A stretch of DNA of 64,000 nucleotides from Larix kaempferi (GCA_027924585.1 BSBM01000199.1:9975001-10039000); one strand, 5' to 3'; shown: positions 32,927-45,999, numbered from the stretch's first letter. Notes: generated by a model not told the origin, from the letters alone. A program made the numbers and translations.

Positions 32927-35900
32927 CTAATAGAAATAGACTTCACCGGATTCCAGCAAGCTGGATTCCATCCATTCTTCCCAGACCAGAACACCCTCAG
33001 ATCCCGACAAAGCAAGTTTTGATAAGCCATCAGCCTGTCCATTATGTTCACGATAGATATGAGAAAATGATATATGTTCCTGTAAATCAATCTCATCTCT
33101 AGCTCACCTACACCAATGTGATAAAGAAATAACATTAAGTTCAAATTCTTTGGTCGCCCATTTGATAGTGACTCATGAATCACCATAGACTTGGATATTA
33201 ACCAACCCAAGATGTTTGCACACTTCAGAATGCACCACAGAGCTAAGAGCTCCGCTTTCATATTACTGCCAATGCCACAATTAAGCCGGAGAGTAAAGAA
33301 GTGTCCCTGATTCAGATAAATAACCCCTGCAGCTGCACAAAAACCATTCTGAGCGGCCCCATCAAAGAAAAGTACAGGCTGATTCACAATGAAAGTAAAT
33401 AGTCCAGGCCTTCTTACCTCCCTCAAGTAGTCAACAGCAGAATAGTGTTGTAATAAATTTAGGACAATAAGACCACAAGCCACAACATCCGGTGCTTTAT
33501 CTTGAAAGGTAGACAGATTCTGAAAGTACCAAAGAGCCCAGGAAATAAGAATTGGAACCTGAATTGTTTCCCTTGATAAACGAAACCAGTTCAACAATGA
33601 CTCACCAAAATCCTCATTTTCCCAAACCAATGAGATTGCCAACTTATTACAACAGAAATCCCATACCATTTTCCCAAAGGAGCAATAAACAAACAGATGG
33701 TTGATAGATTCATTATCCTTCTTACAAAGGATGCACCAGTTTGGGCCACACCAGCCACGATTTAAAAGATTGTCCCAGGTTTTCATAGTGCCCTGTAAAG
33801 CATGCCAAAGAAAACACTTGTGATTTTGAGCAACATTCCATTTCCATAATTGTTTGTACCACCAGTGCTGTGGAAAAATATACTTGTCCTGCATAATTCT
33901 GTCACAGGCCGTTTTAGCAGTAACAGTACCATTTTTCTCATTACCAATCCACACTAGCTTGTTACTTCAATCAGACAAATAAACCCCAGCCGAGCCGAGA
34001 GCATGGACAAAAATATCCCAAGAGGATGCGTCCTCTCCAATCAATCCCATATCATGGGCCTTTAACCAATATGATTGACCAGAAATACCCTTAATTCTGT
34101 TCAAAGACGTAAGACCATATACTTTTAAATAATCCAGGATCCTGTTAGAAAGACGAACTGATTCATCAATGCCCAAAATATTGTCTCTCCCAACTCTGAT
34201 ATCAACCCCATTTCCCACCTGCCACCGCAGATCACCAATGATCCAACCATAAACTTTTAACAGTCCACGCCATAAAGGAGAGCAACCCGAGCATGAGGGC
34301 ATACGCATTGTGATCCAATCAAACAAGCGCATATTAATATATTTCACATAGGAAATCTTTGACCATGGGTTTTGATGAAAGAGACATCTCCAAAGACTTT
34401 TTGCTCTGAGCGCTATGCTAAAAGATTTTAAATCCCTTATTCCCCATGCACCATATCTTTCAGGTCTGGACACTGATTCCCATCCAGCCATAACCAAAGT
34501 GGCCTTATCTAAGCTCCCATTCCACAAAAAGTTAAAAATCAACTTCCTGATAACATTCAAGATATATACAGGAATTTCGAGTAGAGACATCCAATAAACC
34601 GGAATCCCCATTAAAATCGCTTTGACCAAAGTAAGCTTACGTCCCACTGAGAGCAGTCTATATGCCCAATGTCGGATCCGAGCTTCAAATTTCCTCACAA
34701 GCCACCACCAATCCTTTATCTGATAGTTATTAGGTCTCAAGAAATAACCCAAGTATTTGAGACCATCGTCAACTGGGTGACAACAATAAGGCAGAATAGT
34801 TGAAATTTCCTGTCTGACATCAGGATCAACATGATGATGATAGAAACAAGTTTTTGTTAGACTAACCTTCATCCTCGAAACATGACAGAAACAATTCAGT
34901 ATGTTCCTGAAGACACCCCATTCAGCTATAGTCGCCAAACCAGCCAACAACACATCATCAACAAAAATTAAGTGGGAAATAAAACAATCCATCCCTAGTT
35001 TTATACCCTTGATAAACCCATCCTGTTTTGCCAAATTTAACATTCTGCTAAGTGCATCAATAACCAGAAGAAACAGAAGTGGGGATAATGGACATCCCTG
35101 TCGGACTCCTCTCGAACACTGAAAAAAAGACGAAGGCGATCCATTAATCAAAATAGCAATGCTAGTCATGGAAACACATGACATGATCCAATTAAGGACA
35201 AGAGGGGGGACCCCAATTTGGATCAAAATAAGCCTTAAAAATGTCCAATTCACCCTATCATATGCCTTTTCCAATTCTATTTTAAGAAGCATAGCATTCA
35301 ATTTGCGACTTTTAATAGTATGAAGAAGTTCCTGAGATGCCCCAATGGCATCATGGGTCTGACGGTTGTGCAGAAAGCCAAACTGCTCTTCTGTTATATG
35401 AGTAGAGAGAGCCGCTTTAATCCTTTGTGCAATGATCTTTGATACCAACTTATAAGCCAGATTGCAAAGAGCAATAGGCCTATAGTCACCAAAAACTTCT
35501 GGTTTTCCCTTCTTAGGTATCAATGTCACAAAGGAAGAATTTAAAGCACTGGAGGTAAACCCATGTAACCTGGTGTATTCTACCATACTCAAAATCTCAG
35601 GCCCCATATCCTCAAATAAATGAGAATAAATCTCCACGGGCCACCCGTCTGGGCCCGGGATTTTCTCACCAGCAAAAAGGTGTAAAGTGGTCTCCACTTC
35701 GTCAAGAGTAACCTCCGTACCAAGAGCAGCAGCCTCTTCATCACTAAAAAATCTGGGGAAAAGTTCTGCAATTCTTATTTGTTCCATCAACACACTATTA
35801 CCCTCATCTCTATAAATCTTCTCAAAATGCTTCACAGCTTCAATTTTCAGCGCCTCACCACCCGAAACGATGTTACCATCAGCATCATTCAATTCCCAAA

Positions 35901-37035
35901 TAGAATTTTGATTACGCTGAGCCGAAGCGAAGGAATGAAAAAACTTTGTGTTAAGATCTCCATGTTTCACCCACAAGGATATACTTTTTAACCTCCATTC
36001 CATCTCCTCCCGAAGGAGAGTATCATCTCTTTTCTTCTCCAAACCTTTGACCAATTCAAATTCTTCCTTAGTCAGCTCCCCAACAAAATTCCCATTATAA
36101 AAATTTTGCATTTCAGATTCAAGAGCGAGCAATTCTCTCCTGTCAGAATCCTTTTTGAGCTTGATCCATCCAATCATTACATATTTAAGATCCCACATTT
36201 TGTTGTAGAATCTAACTAACGGGTTATCCCCATTAACAGTAGCAGAAGCCCAAAAACCTTTCACCAAATTGCAGAAATCTTCCTCCAACAACCAAGAGTT
36301 ATTAAACTTGAAAGGAACATTGGATTTCACTCCATATTCATCAAACTAAAACATAATAGGCCAATGATCAAAAACTTTATGATCATGGACCCAGGAACGA
36401 TATCTGTGGAACTTTCCCAGCAATGAATTCTTAATCAAGAAACGATCCAGACGCTTATGAACACCTTCATCACCCCCTCTACCATTACTCCATGTCGGAC
36501 ATAATTTAGTAGGCACAACATCGATTAAATCACGATCTTCCAATAATTTATAGAAAAAATCCACCATGGGATCCATTCTAGCCTTCTTCCGCCAAATTTA
36601 TGATGGAGACAAAGAAAAGTTTAAGTCCCCAGCGAAAATGAGACTTTCATCATTCAAAAGCCCTGAACCAGAAAGGGATTCCCAGAAAGTCTGCTTGTTG
36701 GAATAAGGCACATAACTGTTGAAGACCGACAAAACAGTATTCATACCCAAGCAAAATGCTTTCAGAAGAATTCCCCACACAATCCTAAAGGCTCTGAAAG
36801 AAAATAACTGGGGGTTCCAAGCAGCAAGCAAACCTCCAGAAAGACCTGAAGCATCCACAGCAGAGATCTCCCAATTTGGCAGAAGACCACCAATTTTGGA
36901 GACCGCATCCGAACCCGAGCACATTGTCTCTAGAATAAGTAATATACCTGGACTAGTAGCACGTACAAGGTTGGATAGGGCCCTAGCCCTCAAAACCCCA
37001 CCCAACCCATGGACATTTAGAGAGATAACATACAT
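32927..37035 (-). pseudogene. LINE ORF2: endonuclease, reverse transcriptase, RNase H
   Basis: One phase covers most of it, broken by only three in-frame stops: TAA 36600-36598, TAG 36348-36346 and TGA 33969-33967. Endonuclease: SLNVHGLGG, ILETMCSGS (catalytic Glu), GDLNFS, RLDRFL and DHWPIM. RT: PGPDGWPVEIY, FGDYRPIALCN, FGFLHNRQTHDAI, GVRQGCPLSPLLF and FVDD near 34965. A zinc-type region follows (CILCKKDNESINHLFVYC). RNase H begins FFDGAAQNGF with KAELLALWC; then an indel near 33211-33222 shifts frame. The true tail reads on in another phase (VYGDS, REHNGQADGLSKLAL) with two further stops, ending near 32927. Confidence 0.9.
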
Positions 37036-38222
37036 TACATAACATCACCAATGGGATTCTCTGCTCTAAGAGCCACTTCATTTTCACCAGCAAACCCCCC
37101 CACATCATCACAAAAACCTAAAGGCTGCACAGACCCAAGGACAGGAACATGTTTCTTCTTCTTGCCCTTCCTAATCGTCACATTCTGGAAATTTGGCGGA
37201 AGAGGCAAAACATCAGAGTCCGGAAGAGGATTTTTGGAAAAGATATCAATAGGGACTAATTCAAAACCCTCCCTGTCACCAATATCCTTCGAACGAGCAG
37301 AAACCCCATTATCCACCGGATTGACAGAAAGATTAACCGCCGACTCACAAACATTGAGAACCGGGGAAGATTGGGAAGAGGGGGTCGGTGCAGATGTTTC
37401 CCTCCCACAAAAACGCAGCCCGGTTGCAAGGTTAGAACCCCGATTGGAAAGGCATAAATCTGCCCCAGAAATAGGAACGGGACCAGAATTGACCAAATCA
37501 GACCCAGGACAGTCCACCGATTTGGATAACCCATGCCTCAACTGTACAAACTCCAAGGAAATCCTTCTATCCAAATCAACCTCCCTATCGGTAATAAAAT
37601 CAATCTCTGCTTTAGAAAGATCAGAATAAGCCGATTCAGGAGGAAATTTTAACTTACTAGCTAACGGGGTCCTTGGAGAGTCCATCTTCGGAGAAGCCGG
37701 TGCAATCTGAGGAGTGGAAAAATTTATCCGCCGCCGCGCAACCTTCGAATCAACCCGTAACTTTGGACACTTAGCTTGGATGTGTCCAACCTCCCGACAG
37801 GAGAAACAGGGAAAAGGAACCTTGAAGAAATCCAACTGCAGAGTCCATCGATGGTCACCCCATTCAATTTCAATGTCGGTCGGCAAACCCAGACGCAAGT
37901 CAATCTCCACTAAAACCTTCGCGTAGCGTTTATCTATACCGAAGATAGAATTTTTATCCACCTTAATACATCTACCCTCCGAGTTTGCCAGCCCAACTAC
38001 TGTATCTTCTGTCCAAACTTCAATTGGAAGACCCGGAACAATCATCCAGAGATGACGAATTCCAAGTCGCTCACGGATGGGATCAAAGGCTAGATGTCAG
38101 CGTTGGAGATTCAAGGAGCCGTTCTTAAACAACCAGGTTCCGTCTAGAATTCGAGCCATCTCCTCCGCAGAGGGGAAAATGAACAAAATCCACTAGTTAA
38201 CCAACATATTGACCCTCGACAT
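37035..38222 (-). pseudogene. LINE ORF1 (DUF4283 and CCHC zinc knuckle)
   Basis: Binds element RNA in the LINE particle. Upstream of the long open part (38045-37035) the frame still reads the end of a DUF4283 domain: FPSAEEMARILDGTWLFKNG, then FDPIRERLGIRHLW and PGLPIEVW, with TAG near 38193 and TGA near 38100. The zinc knuckle is CFSCREVGHIQAKC (C-x2-C-x4-H-x4-C). The remainder is a low-complexity basic/Ser tail. The stop overlaps the ORF2 start as TAATG (37037-37033), suggesting reinitiation for ORF2. Confidence 0.85.
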
Positions 38223-40330
38223 ATTGCTTATAAGGGGAGAATTCAAAAAATATAATAAAAAAACATAATTTTCTTGAATCCATTTAATATTTTTTTAAAT
38301 GTTTTAAAATGATTTAAATAAATATAAATAATTTTTTAAAACAAATTATAAAATAATTATACTTAATAAAATTAAAAAACAACTTCTTCATGCAAATATC
38401 AAACATTATGAAATTTTTGGTAGAAGAGAGATATTGATTTTCATTGTTGGGAAGAGATGGTGAAGAGATATAGTGAGGATATTGATCTTTATTTTTGGAA
38501 TTAGTTTGGGAAATCAGGATTTAGGAAATTAAAGAGGTTGATTTGTTGATTAAATATTAGTAATTAGAAATTTGATAAATTGTGAAAAAAAAAATATGAA
38601 TATTGAAAAATGATCTTAAATATGTAAAATAACAATTATATCTAAACAACAAAATATGCAAAACAACAATTATACCTAAACAACAATTATACCTAAACAA
38701 CAATTATACCCAGGGTAGGAATTTAGTAAAAATTCTACCCATCATTTTAAAGACACTATCGATAGGCTTTTTACAGATTCCTTTGTTTTATTTGACAAAT
38801 GGCTCATGACGAGCATTTTGCGTGTCAAATTCCACCATTGATTATACATTCTCTTCTCTTGAAAAATTTTGTTTACTAGAGAGACACTCTCATGGACGGA
38901 CATCAAGTCTAAGTGCCTGCACATAGACTAGATGTATGCATCATGTGGGCCTAAGTGCATGCACGAAGTGAGCCTTGAAACTCCCGAATTGAGCCTCTGA
39001 ATTTCCAAAAGTCTTGCATTTAAATAGAATTGCAAAACACTAAAAACCAATGTTCACCCAAGTTTTTCGGATGCGCGGGCAGGGAAACATAGAAATGACA
39101 TATGCAGAAGTACCCCCCCAAATTTTAGGAAATGTCGAGGGGTACGTCGGAGTCTTCAACATAGGGGACACCACCAGGAATACTACACTTTTTTTATTAT
39201 AATACATAAAAATTGAAAGTTGGAGCATAAATCATTAAAGTCTTTAATTTTATAATCTAAAGACTAATACAAGTTTACAACATACATCAAATGAAATAAA
39301 ATGAAATACAACGATATTGAATAACAAAAGGAAATCGAGGCTACTGAGAAGGAAAATAGTGGACGACATGGCCCTTTATCATTTAATTTTTTATTTTTTG
39401 GTAAAAAATTGTCAAAGGAAGCGTGGGGACACCATTTTTAGGAGGGAAACATTTCCCTTTTGTGTTTCCTTGAGTTTCCTTCAAATGGGGATGTGGAAGG
39501 GATGTTTCCAATGTAGTTTCCAAGTTTCTGAAAAGTGTGGGGGCATGGAAGAGTGTTTCCTACCGTGGGGAATGCGTACCTGTGTAACACTGCTAAAAAC
39601 AATTGGAAAGATTCTAGGATTAAGCAATTAAGACACTTACACTCTGAGAATAAAATCCTTACCACGGCAAGTTTTTGAACCCACGTGACATAGGTCAACC
39701 CAAATAGGACCCATTCTAAATCTTTAAGGATTTCAACTTTGAAGAATTTGTTTTTCTTGTTTTGATTCATTAAAAAAAGTTGTACCGTGAAATCTTAACA
39801 CTAAAAACAATTTTGCAAATTTGCTCTCTTGAATAATGTTTTGACTTAACTCATAAGAATCTTGACTTTAATAATGTTTCCAAATGTGAATCCATAAAAG
39901 TTTTGAATTTTTATTTAGTTAATTCTAAAGTAAATTTAAAATAACATTTTTAATTTTGAAACATAAATTTCTTTACTAATTTTAGGACGCCTCCAATAAA
40001 TTTACAAAACATGGCCCTTCTAATAGTGTCCACCATTCAAAAAATTTACAAATATGAATCAACGCCTCACCTAAAATTCAGAGGAAAAGTCTCTGAAATT
40101 AGCTTCAGCAAAAACCAAAACATTAAGCGTAGGGCTAAGGCCCTTTCCTGACTACTACTGGATTGAACTCATTCCTACATCTTTTGGTGAACTCATCCCT
40201 TTTGTATATATGTCAACATTTTTATTCCTGAGAATGAATGTATGGGCAAGGTTTTATAATGTAATCAATTGTTACATAGTCAAAGGCAAAGGCCTCAATA
40301 AGATCATCATATTACTTACAAGAATTTAAT
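38223..40330. other. Unassigned AT-rich sequence with a 17-bp tandem repeat
   Basis: A 17-bp unit, CAATTATACCTAAACAA, starts at 38667, 38684 and 38701. A region around 39060-39600 has repeated GGGGACACC and GGAAACA words but no clear element ends. ORFs at 39317-39631 (+) and 39438-39770 (-) overlap each other and look accidental. Confidence 0.5.
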
Positions 40331-40816
40331 CTAGGCGACTATTAAATTCACTTGTGCTTCTTCTTCTTCTATACGTAGGTATTCAAGATGGAGGACAACA
40401 TCAAACAAGAACCTCTTAAAGCAAATGTTCCTACACTTCTCAACAATAAATGATAGTGAGTTATACTTGGAACTTCGAAATGATCCAAGGAAGATATAAA
40501 ATAGTTTATTTATCTTTTTATGAATTTTATTTAGATTATTGAGTTTTTTGTATAATAGTTTATTTAGCTTTTTATGAATTCTATTCAGGTTACTGAGTTT
40601 TTTTATATAGACATCACTTTCATAAGCGAGTGTGTTTAAAATATACAAACACGAATGGAAGGTGTTTTTATCACAAATACTATATTCAAATATTGGTAAT
40701 TTAGTAATAACTCTTGGGTATAAGGTAATGGTTTGATAGTTAACAACAAATTTTAGGCACTGTAGGTGAGCGCTCTCCATATAACTAACAATGTTTAGGG
40801 CTCTTCCACATGTCAA
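40331..40816 (-). CDS. Hypothetical ORF with an in-frame 18-residue duplication
   Basis: 161 codons starting MTCGRALNIV. A 54-bp tandem duplication (units at 40501 and 40555 on the plus strand) is a multiple of three, keeps the frame open and gives two Lys/Asn/Leu-rich helical repeats (KKLNKLLYKKLNNLNKIHKK). The C-terminus has EEEEAQ. No family recognised. It may be a chance ORF in AT-rich DNA; no promoter or splice context was seen. Confidence 0.22.
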   Translation of the reverse strand: MTCGRALNIVSYMESAHLQCLKFVVNYQTITLYPRVITKLPIFEYSICDKNTFHSCLYILNTLAYESDVYIKKLSNLNRIHKKLNKLLYKKLNNLNKIHKKINKLFYIFLGSFRSSKYNSLSFIVEKCRNICFKRFLFDVVLHLEYLRIEEEEAQVNLIVA

Positions 40817-41316
40817 TGAAAGACAAATGGATATGTTAAAGTTCTTGGAAGTGCCTACATAGTTTTAAAGTATTGCTAATGGATTTTCTTATTATTGGCA
40901 TTAATGTCAATATCATTTCCTTTAACATATACAAGTATATCAAGTTTCATTATACCAATATGTGTTTATATCTTAGAATTTGGGGTGGACTACTATCTAT
41001 GCTTTCCCTCGATTGAAGAATGATGGGGCAAATGGACTATCTAGATGGATTTCATGGTCATCATTCAAAATTCAAAATAAACAATTATAAATAAAATAAA
41101 CTAGCACATCTGCATTAATACCAAGTGGATGGGTAAGCCAATAGGTCATCAGCATGGTATTAATGGGGATATGTTAGTTGACAAACAATTGGCAATTTAT
41201 GGCATGATTTATTAGAACACAAACTTATATATTATTTGCAAACCATGTCATTTAACACATGTAAGGCATACTTAACAATAACCAGTCTCCATTGCATATT
41301 ATGTTATTAATAATTT
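40817..41316. other. Unassigned sequence
   Basis: I see no gene, repeat boundary or RNA here. Confidence 0.4.
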
Positions 41317-41400
41317 TCAATTACAAGGGTCGAAGGTATAGTTGTCTCCACACTTGCAATTTCCAGAAGTGCCACACCCACTCTCTCCAACAACAATAGA
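41317..41400 (-). pseudogene. Metallothionein-like C-terminal remnant
   Basis: The minus strand reads ESGCGTSGNCKCGDNYTFDPCN then TGA. Plant metallothioneins end in Cys-rich CKCG-N-C-T-C-D-P-C-N-C-K type domains. Here two of the expected Cys read Tyr and Phe and a third position is the stop, so the fragment would be a decayed last exon. It is very short, upstream coding sequence is not recognisable, and a chance match cannot be excluded. Confidence 0.35.
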
Positions 41401-41569
41401 ATGAACATCAAAATGCCTATCAATTAAAAATAAACTCCGGTCAACGAGGTTTTTAATCCATGAATGTCTAGGAATTAAGAGCCATAAAAATCTAGCATCA
41501 TTTTGATCATTCTTGGCAAGACTCAATTACCCCATGTCATGAGCGGTGGCTGCAAACAACTGTGCCTCA

Positions 41570-42104
41570 TGTTATTTTTTACTTGCTTAGCATAATAAAA
41601 TTAAATAATCTAATCACTGAAAGAAAGACGAGCACGAAAAACACAAAGAACACAAAATTTCTCTCGGGGTAACCACAAGGGAGGAAACCTTGGCAAAACT
41701 TCCTCAATATAGAATTCACCAAGTACAAGATAAAACCCCAAGACAAAAACAACTTCTCAACTTCACTTGTGCAAACTTCTCTCTCTCCTATGCAAACTTG
41801 AGTGAGTGATTGAGTGAGTGATTGAAATGAGAAAATCAACCTCCTATTTATATTCTTTAGTTGAGGGGAATTTTTCCTCAACAAGGCTGAGTTGACCTAA
41901 CTAGCTGGGCCGACTTGTCAATTACATAATATAATCTTCTTTTCGGGGTTCTTTTAGGCCGAGACAAGTCCTAGGGTTTACCTTGACTCTTTCAATGACT
42001 CTTATGTTATCAATTACATCAATGACATCTCTCGAAGGAGGAATACAATAATACAATAGAAAAGTACATTTAGAATATCTTCCACAGTTACATTTCTTTA
42101 ACAC
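41570..42104 (-). repeat. 3' LTR of copia element C1
   Basis: 535 bp with TGTTA...TAACA ends. On the minus strand it is preceded by the purine tract AAGCAGGAG (42113-42105), and has a TATA box (TATAAATAG, about 41846). Layout parallels the LTR at 45051-45735. Confidence 0.75.
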
Positions 42105-43236
42105 TCCTGCTTAACTAGGAAGGTTTTCTGCAGGCAACATCATCAACATCAACAACTGCCCAACTGACTGGTGAATCTCTATATGTCATAGGATGTTTTT
42201 GGAACATCATCATATGTCTGGGGAATCATCAACATCATCTGCTGGAGCATCATCATCGTCAGCAAGAATTTCCTAAAACATTAACATCATCTACTGGAAT
42301 ATCACCATCAACATTGTCAGCAAGAATTTGTTGGAACATCAACATCATTTGCTGGAATATCACCATCAACATCATCATCATCAACAAGAACTGTTGGATC
42401 GTCAACATCATCATCAGTATATGAATGAATGGAACAATATCATAAATCATCAGTAAGTCAATATTGGAACAACAACATTAATTATTAGTAAGTCAATACT
42501 GGAATAACAACATCAGTAAGCAAATACTAGAAAAACATTAATCATCAGTAAACAAATACTGGAACAACATCAATCATCAGTAAGCAAGTACTGGAACAAA
42601 ATAAACCATCAGCATGTGAATGTTGAAACAACCATCAACATGTGAATGCTGGAACAACAACCATTAGCATGTGAATGATGCCACTTTAACCATCAGCATG
42701 TGAATGTTGGCACATCAACCATCAGCATGGGAATGTTGGAACAACAACCATTACCATGTGAATGTTGGCACATCAACCATCAACATGTGAATGCTGGCAC
42801 ATCAACTATCATCATGTGAATGTTGAAACAACATCAACTGGGACAGTGCCATCATCTGGAATATGCGTTCTGGTGGGCACTCTGGTAGACAATGTTGACT
42901 TACTAATCCTTTCAAACCAAACAAGCCTAGTTAGAAATCCTAATCTTCCCAGGGATCAAACATTCCTTATCTAGCTTACTAATCCTTTCGGAACAAACAA
43001 GCCTAGCTAGACATACCAATCCCCCTATGATCTAGCCACAGTTGACAAACCAATCCTTTTGGATCAACCAAGCCTTGTCAGGATGATGTACCAGTCCTAG
43101 ACTGAGCTGCCATACCAAGGCTCCGGGAAACTACTCCCTCTTTCGAGGCTGATCCTTTCGAACCCCACTCCTTCTTTCAAAGGAGCTCATGTCAAACCAA
43201 TCATCGTCATCACTCCCTCTTTCGAGGCAGGTCCTT
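42105..43236 (-). other. 3' non-coding region of copia C1 with degenerate repeats
   Basis: Between the RNase H stop and the 3' LTR. 42470-42840 is a loose minisatellite of about 30-33 bases on the plus strand with CATCAGCATGTGAATGTTGG words; 42130-42420 is CATCAT/AACATC-rich. No gene. Confidence 0.6.
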
Positions 43237-45050
43237 TCAGACCACACCAAGATTTTCTCTAAAGTATTCAAACTTTATGCGACATAGAGGCTTAGTGAAC
43301 ACATTAGCAACTTGCTCCTTTGTAGGAACATGCTTGAGCTTTATGGCTCCCTTCTGCACCATATCCCAAATATAGTGAAACTTGATCTCGATATGCTTTG
43401 ATCTATCATGGACCACTGGATTCTCTTTCATCTTGATACAACTCTGATTGTCATAGAAAATATCAATCACATCTATCTCTGGATCAAACAATCTTGCCAA
43501 CATCTTGTGAAGCCAAACTACTTCGCTACAAGTTGAACATGATGCGATGTATTCAGCTTCTGCTGTACTAAGAGAAACACAAGGCTTCTTTCTACTGAGA
43601 CATGAGATCATACCTGATCCCAAACTAAAACAACATCCTGAAGTTCTTTTTCTATCATCGACACTTCCATCCCAATCTGATTCTCTATATCCGTACAATC
43701 TGAACTCACTATCTAATGCATAACTGAGTCCATAGTCCAATGTACCTTTTAGGTACCTCATCACATGTTTTGCTGCAATCAAGTGAACATGTCTAAGCTC
43801 TACCATATACTGGCTCAAGGTGTTCATAGCAAAACATATATCTGGTCTAATATTGGTCAAATGCATCAACGAGCCAATAATCTGTCTATACAACGTGACA
43901 TCTACTATCTCTAATGAAGCATCATTCAAAGGCTTCAAGTTTGTCACCATCAGAGTAATCATGGCCTTACAATCCAACATTCAAAATCTTTTTAGGATCT
44001 CAATGGTATATTTTCCTTGACTTCGAAAAATCTCATCTAGGAACTTCCATACTTCAAGACCTAGAAAATAGTGCAGCATCCCAAGGTCTTTCATTTCAAA
44101 TTCTGTAGCAAGCTTCTTCTTGCATTCAAGGATGGGCTTGTCTTATCCTGCTAGAAACAAATCATCCACATACAATAGCAATATCATCAGTTCATCATCT
44201 ATGACCTTATAATAAAGGTTAGAATATGCTTTACTCTTGGTAAAACCCAAGCTCACCAGGAAACCATCATTTCTTCCCTACCATGCTCTAGGTGCTTGCT
44301 TCAACCCTTATAATGCTTTCTTCAGTTTACATACATGTGTTTTTCTATCATCTGCTTCAAATCCTTCTGGTTGCTCGATGTATACCTCTTCTTCTATTTT
44401 TCCATTCAAGAACACTGTATTTACATCCATCTAATGTAACTTCCATTTCATCTTAGCTACCAAGGCAAGGACAGTTCTAATTGAGGTATATCTAGCCATG
44501 GGAGCAAAGGTTTCCTCATAATCAATTCCTTCCGTTTGAGAGAATCCCTAAGCTACAAACCTTGCCTTGTACTTTTCAATGCTTTCATTTGTTGAATGTT
44601 TTGTTTTGAAGAACCATTTTGATGAAACTATTGATTTGTCCTTCGATCTTGGTACCACATCCCAAACATCATTCTTTAGGATGGACTAGTATTCTTAATT
44701 CATAGCATCCACCCATTCCTTCTTTTTTGCCGCATCTTCGAAACATGTGGGTTCTTCTTCATTACACATCAAGGCTACATAACTAGAATATGGCCTTGGT
44801 CTCTTAATTTCTCTATTGGTTCCTTCTAGGGCACCATATCTTCATGCATCTTGTATTATTTATCGGTGCCAAGCTGGTCTTATCTTTCGTGGATTTACCT
44901 CATGAGGCGCCTCCTCAGGTCTCTAAGGTTCTGTCATGTCATGATCTTCTGGAGTAAGTTCTTCTTCAATATTCCTGTCTGGTGCATTATTAGTTTCCAT
45001 AACTCTAGAATCTTCATGCTCCTCTTCATCCTCATGAGTCTTCTTAGACT
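43237..45050 (-). pseudogene. pol: Ty1/copia pol (RT and RNase H), element C1
   Basis: The minus-strand frame reads copia RT in order: [50 protein letters not shown], then YVDDLFLAG (catalytic YVDD near 44170), DLGMLHYFLGLEV. It is interrupted by many stops (for example near 44434, 44310, 44278, 44145 and 43981). RNase H (43980-43237) is fully open: DWDGSVDDRKRTSGCCF, STAEAEYIA, YDNQSCIK, HDRSKHIEIKFHY and VFTKPL, though the last motif has Asn in place of the usual Asp. Integrase and gag are missing: element C2 begins at 45051. Confidence 0.9.
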
Positions 45051-45735
45051 TGTTGATGTTAGTTTTTTAGAATTTACTTCAATATGATCTAGGATCTTAA
45101 CTAAGAGAACAACATGTACATCATATTAATCATGGACACAATAATGCAATCACACAAAAGAAACAGAGTTTACTTGGGGAAAACCATACAGGTGAAAAAC
45201 CCCAATAACTTCCTCAGAGATAGATAGAACAATGATACAACCCAAGCATAAGAGATAGTCTTCTCCTAGCAGCAGCTTCTCCTCCTCCACAAGTGCACCA
45301 CTCTCTCATGAGTGCATGAATGAGAAGTGAATGATCAAATAGAGTGCCTCCCACACTCTATTTATACTTGACTTGACTTGCCTAATAACCTATACTAGGT
45401 TGGCCTTAACTTAACCACATAACATAATGCTGACTACGCCAACCCCCAATAGGGTGGTCTAATAACCCTTTGACCCACATGGCCGACCCCCAACAGGGTG
45501 GTCTAAGAACCCTTTGACCCACATGACTTATACAGGGCCGACCCCAAAAAGGTGGTCTAATAACCCATCAAGTATAAGTTACGACACTTACAATATAAAT
45601 GACAACACTTCTGTATAGAGGAATAATAACATCTCTATAGGAATACAAACACTTCTTATAGAGGAATAATAACATCTCTATAGGAATAAAATATACATAT
45701 ATGAAATACATTCCGAAGTTACATATACATCAACA
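45051..45735 (-). repeat. 3' LTR of copia element C2
   Basis: 685 bp with perfect 8-bp terminal inverted repeats TGTTGATG...CATCAACA. On the minus strand a purine tract AAGAGGGAG (45744-45736) precedes it, and TATAAATAG lies inside (about 45360). It abuts C1 pol at 45050, so C2 inserted into C1. A candidate target-duplication half is AGACT at 45046-45050; the partner would be beyond C2's missing 5' end. Confidence 0.82.
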
Positions 45736-45999
45736 CTCCCTCTTAAGTAGGAAGATATTTCTCGACACAGGTCTTCTAGCACAAGTCTTATTCTCTGGAT
45801 CATCGTCATCAATGCATTGTCATCATATCATCGTCATCGTCACTGCTACTATCTCAATAATTCTCTGAATCTACTCGTCATAGGAAGTTCTACAGAGCCA
45901 GTTCTTTTTCATACTGGATGTAGGCCCACCACCTGCAGGTCTTCATCATCACTGGCCATACTGTGGAATTATCAGGACTTATTACGTGCGTCACAAAAC
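45736..45999 (-). mobile_element. Internal 3' end of copia element C2
   Basis: 264 bases between the C2 purine tract and the LTR of C3. GAT/ATC-rich, no complete ORF. Its upstream part was cut off by insertion of C3. Confidence 0.6.

Larger units (their letters stand above)
32695..38222 (-). mobile_element. L1-type LINE retrotransposon, 5'-truncated
   Basis: A non-LTR element on the minus strand with ORF1 (nucleic-acid-binding), ORF2 (endonuclease, RT, zinc region, RNase H) and an A-rich tail that appears as a T run at about 32704-32711 on the plus strand. ORF1 lacks the beginning of its domain, so the 5' end is truncated near 38222. I could not identify target-site duplications by eye. Confidence 0.9.

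Noticed and set aside
39317-39770. Overlapping ORFs of 104 and 110 codons on opposite strands
   Set aside because: Mutually overlapping, no domain and no splice or promoter context.
42130-42840. CRISPR-like array from regular CATCAGCATGTGAATG repeats
   Set aside because: Units are degenerate and contiguous without unique spacers, and lie in the 3' region of a plant copia element.
45051-45735. 5' LTR of copia C1
   Set aside because: On the minus strand it is preceded by a purine tract and not followed by a primer site, and its sequence differs from the C1 LTR at 41570-42104, so it is the 3' LTR of another element.
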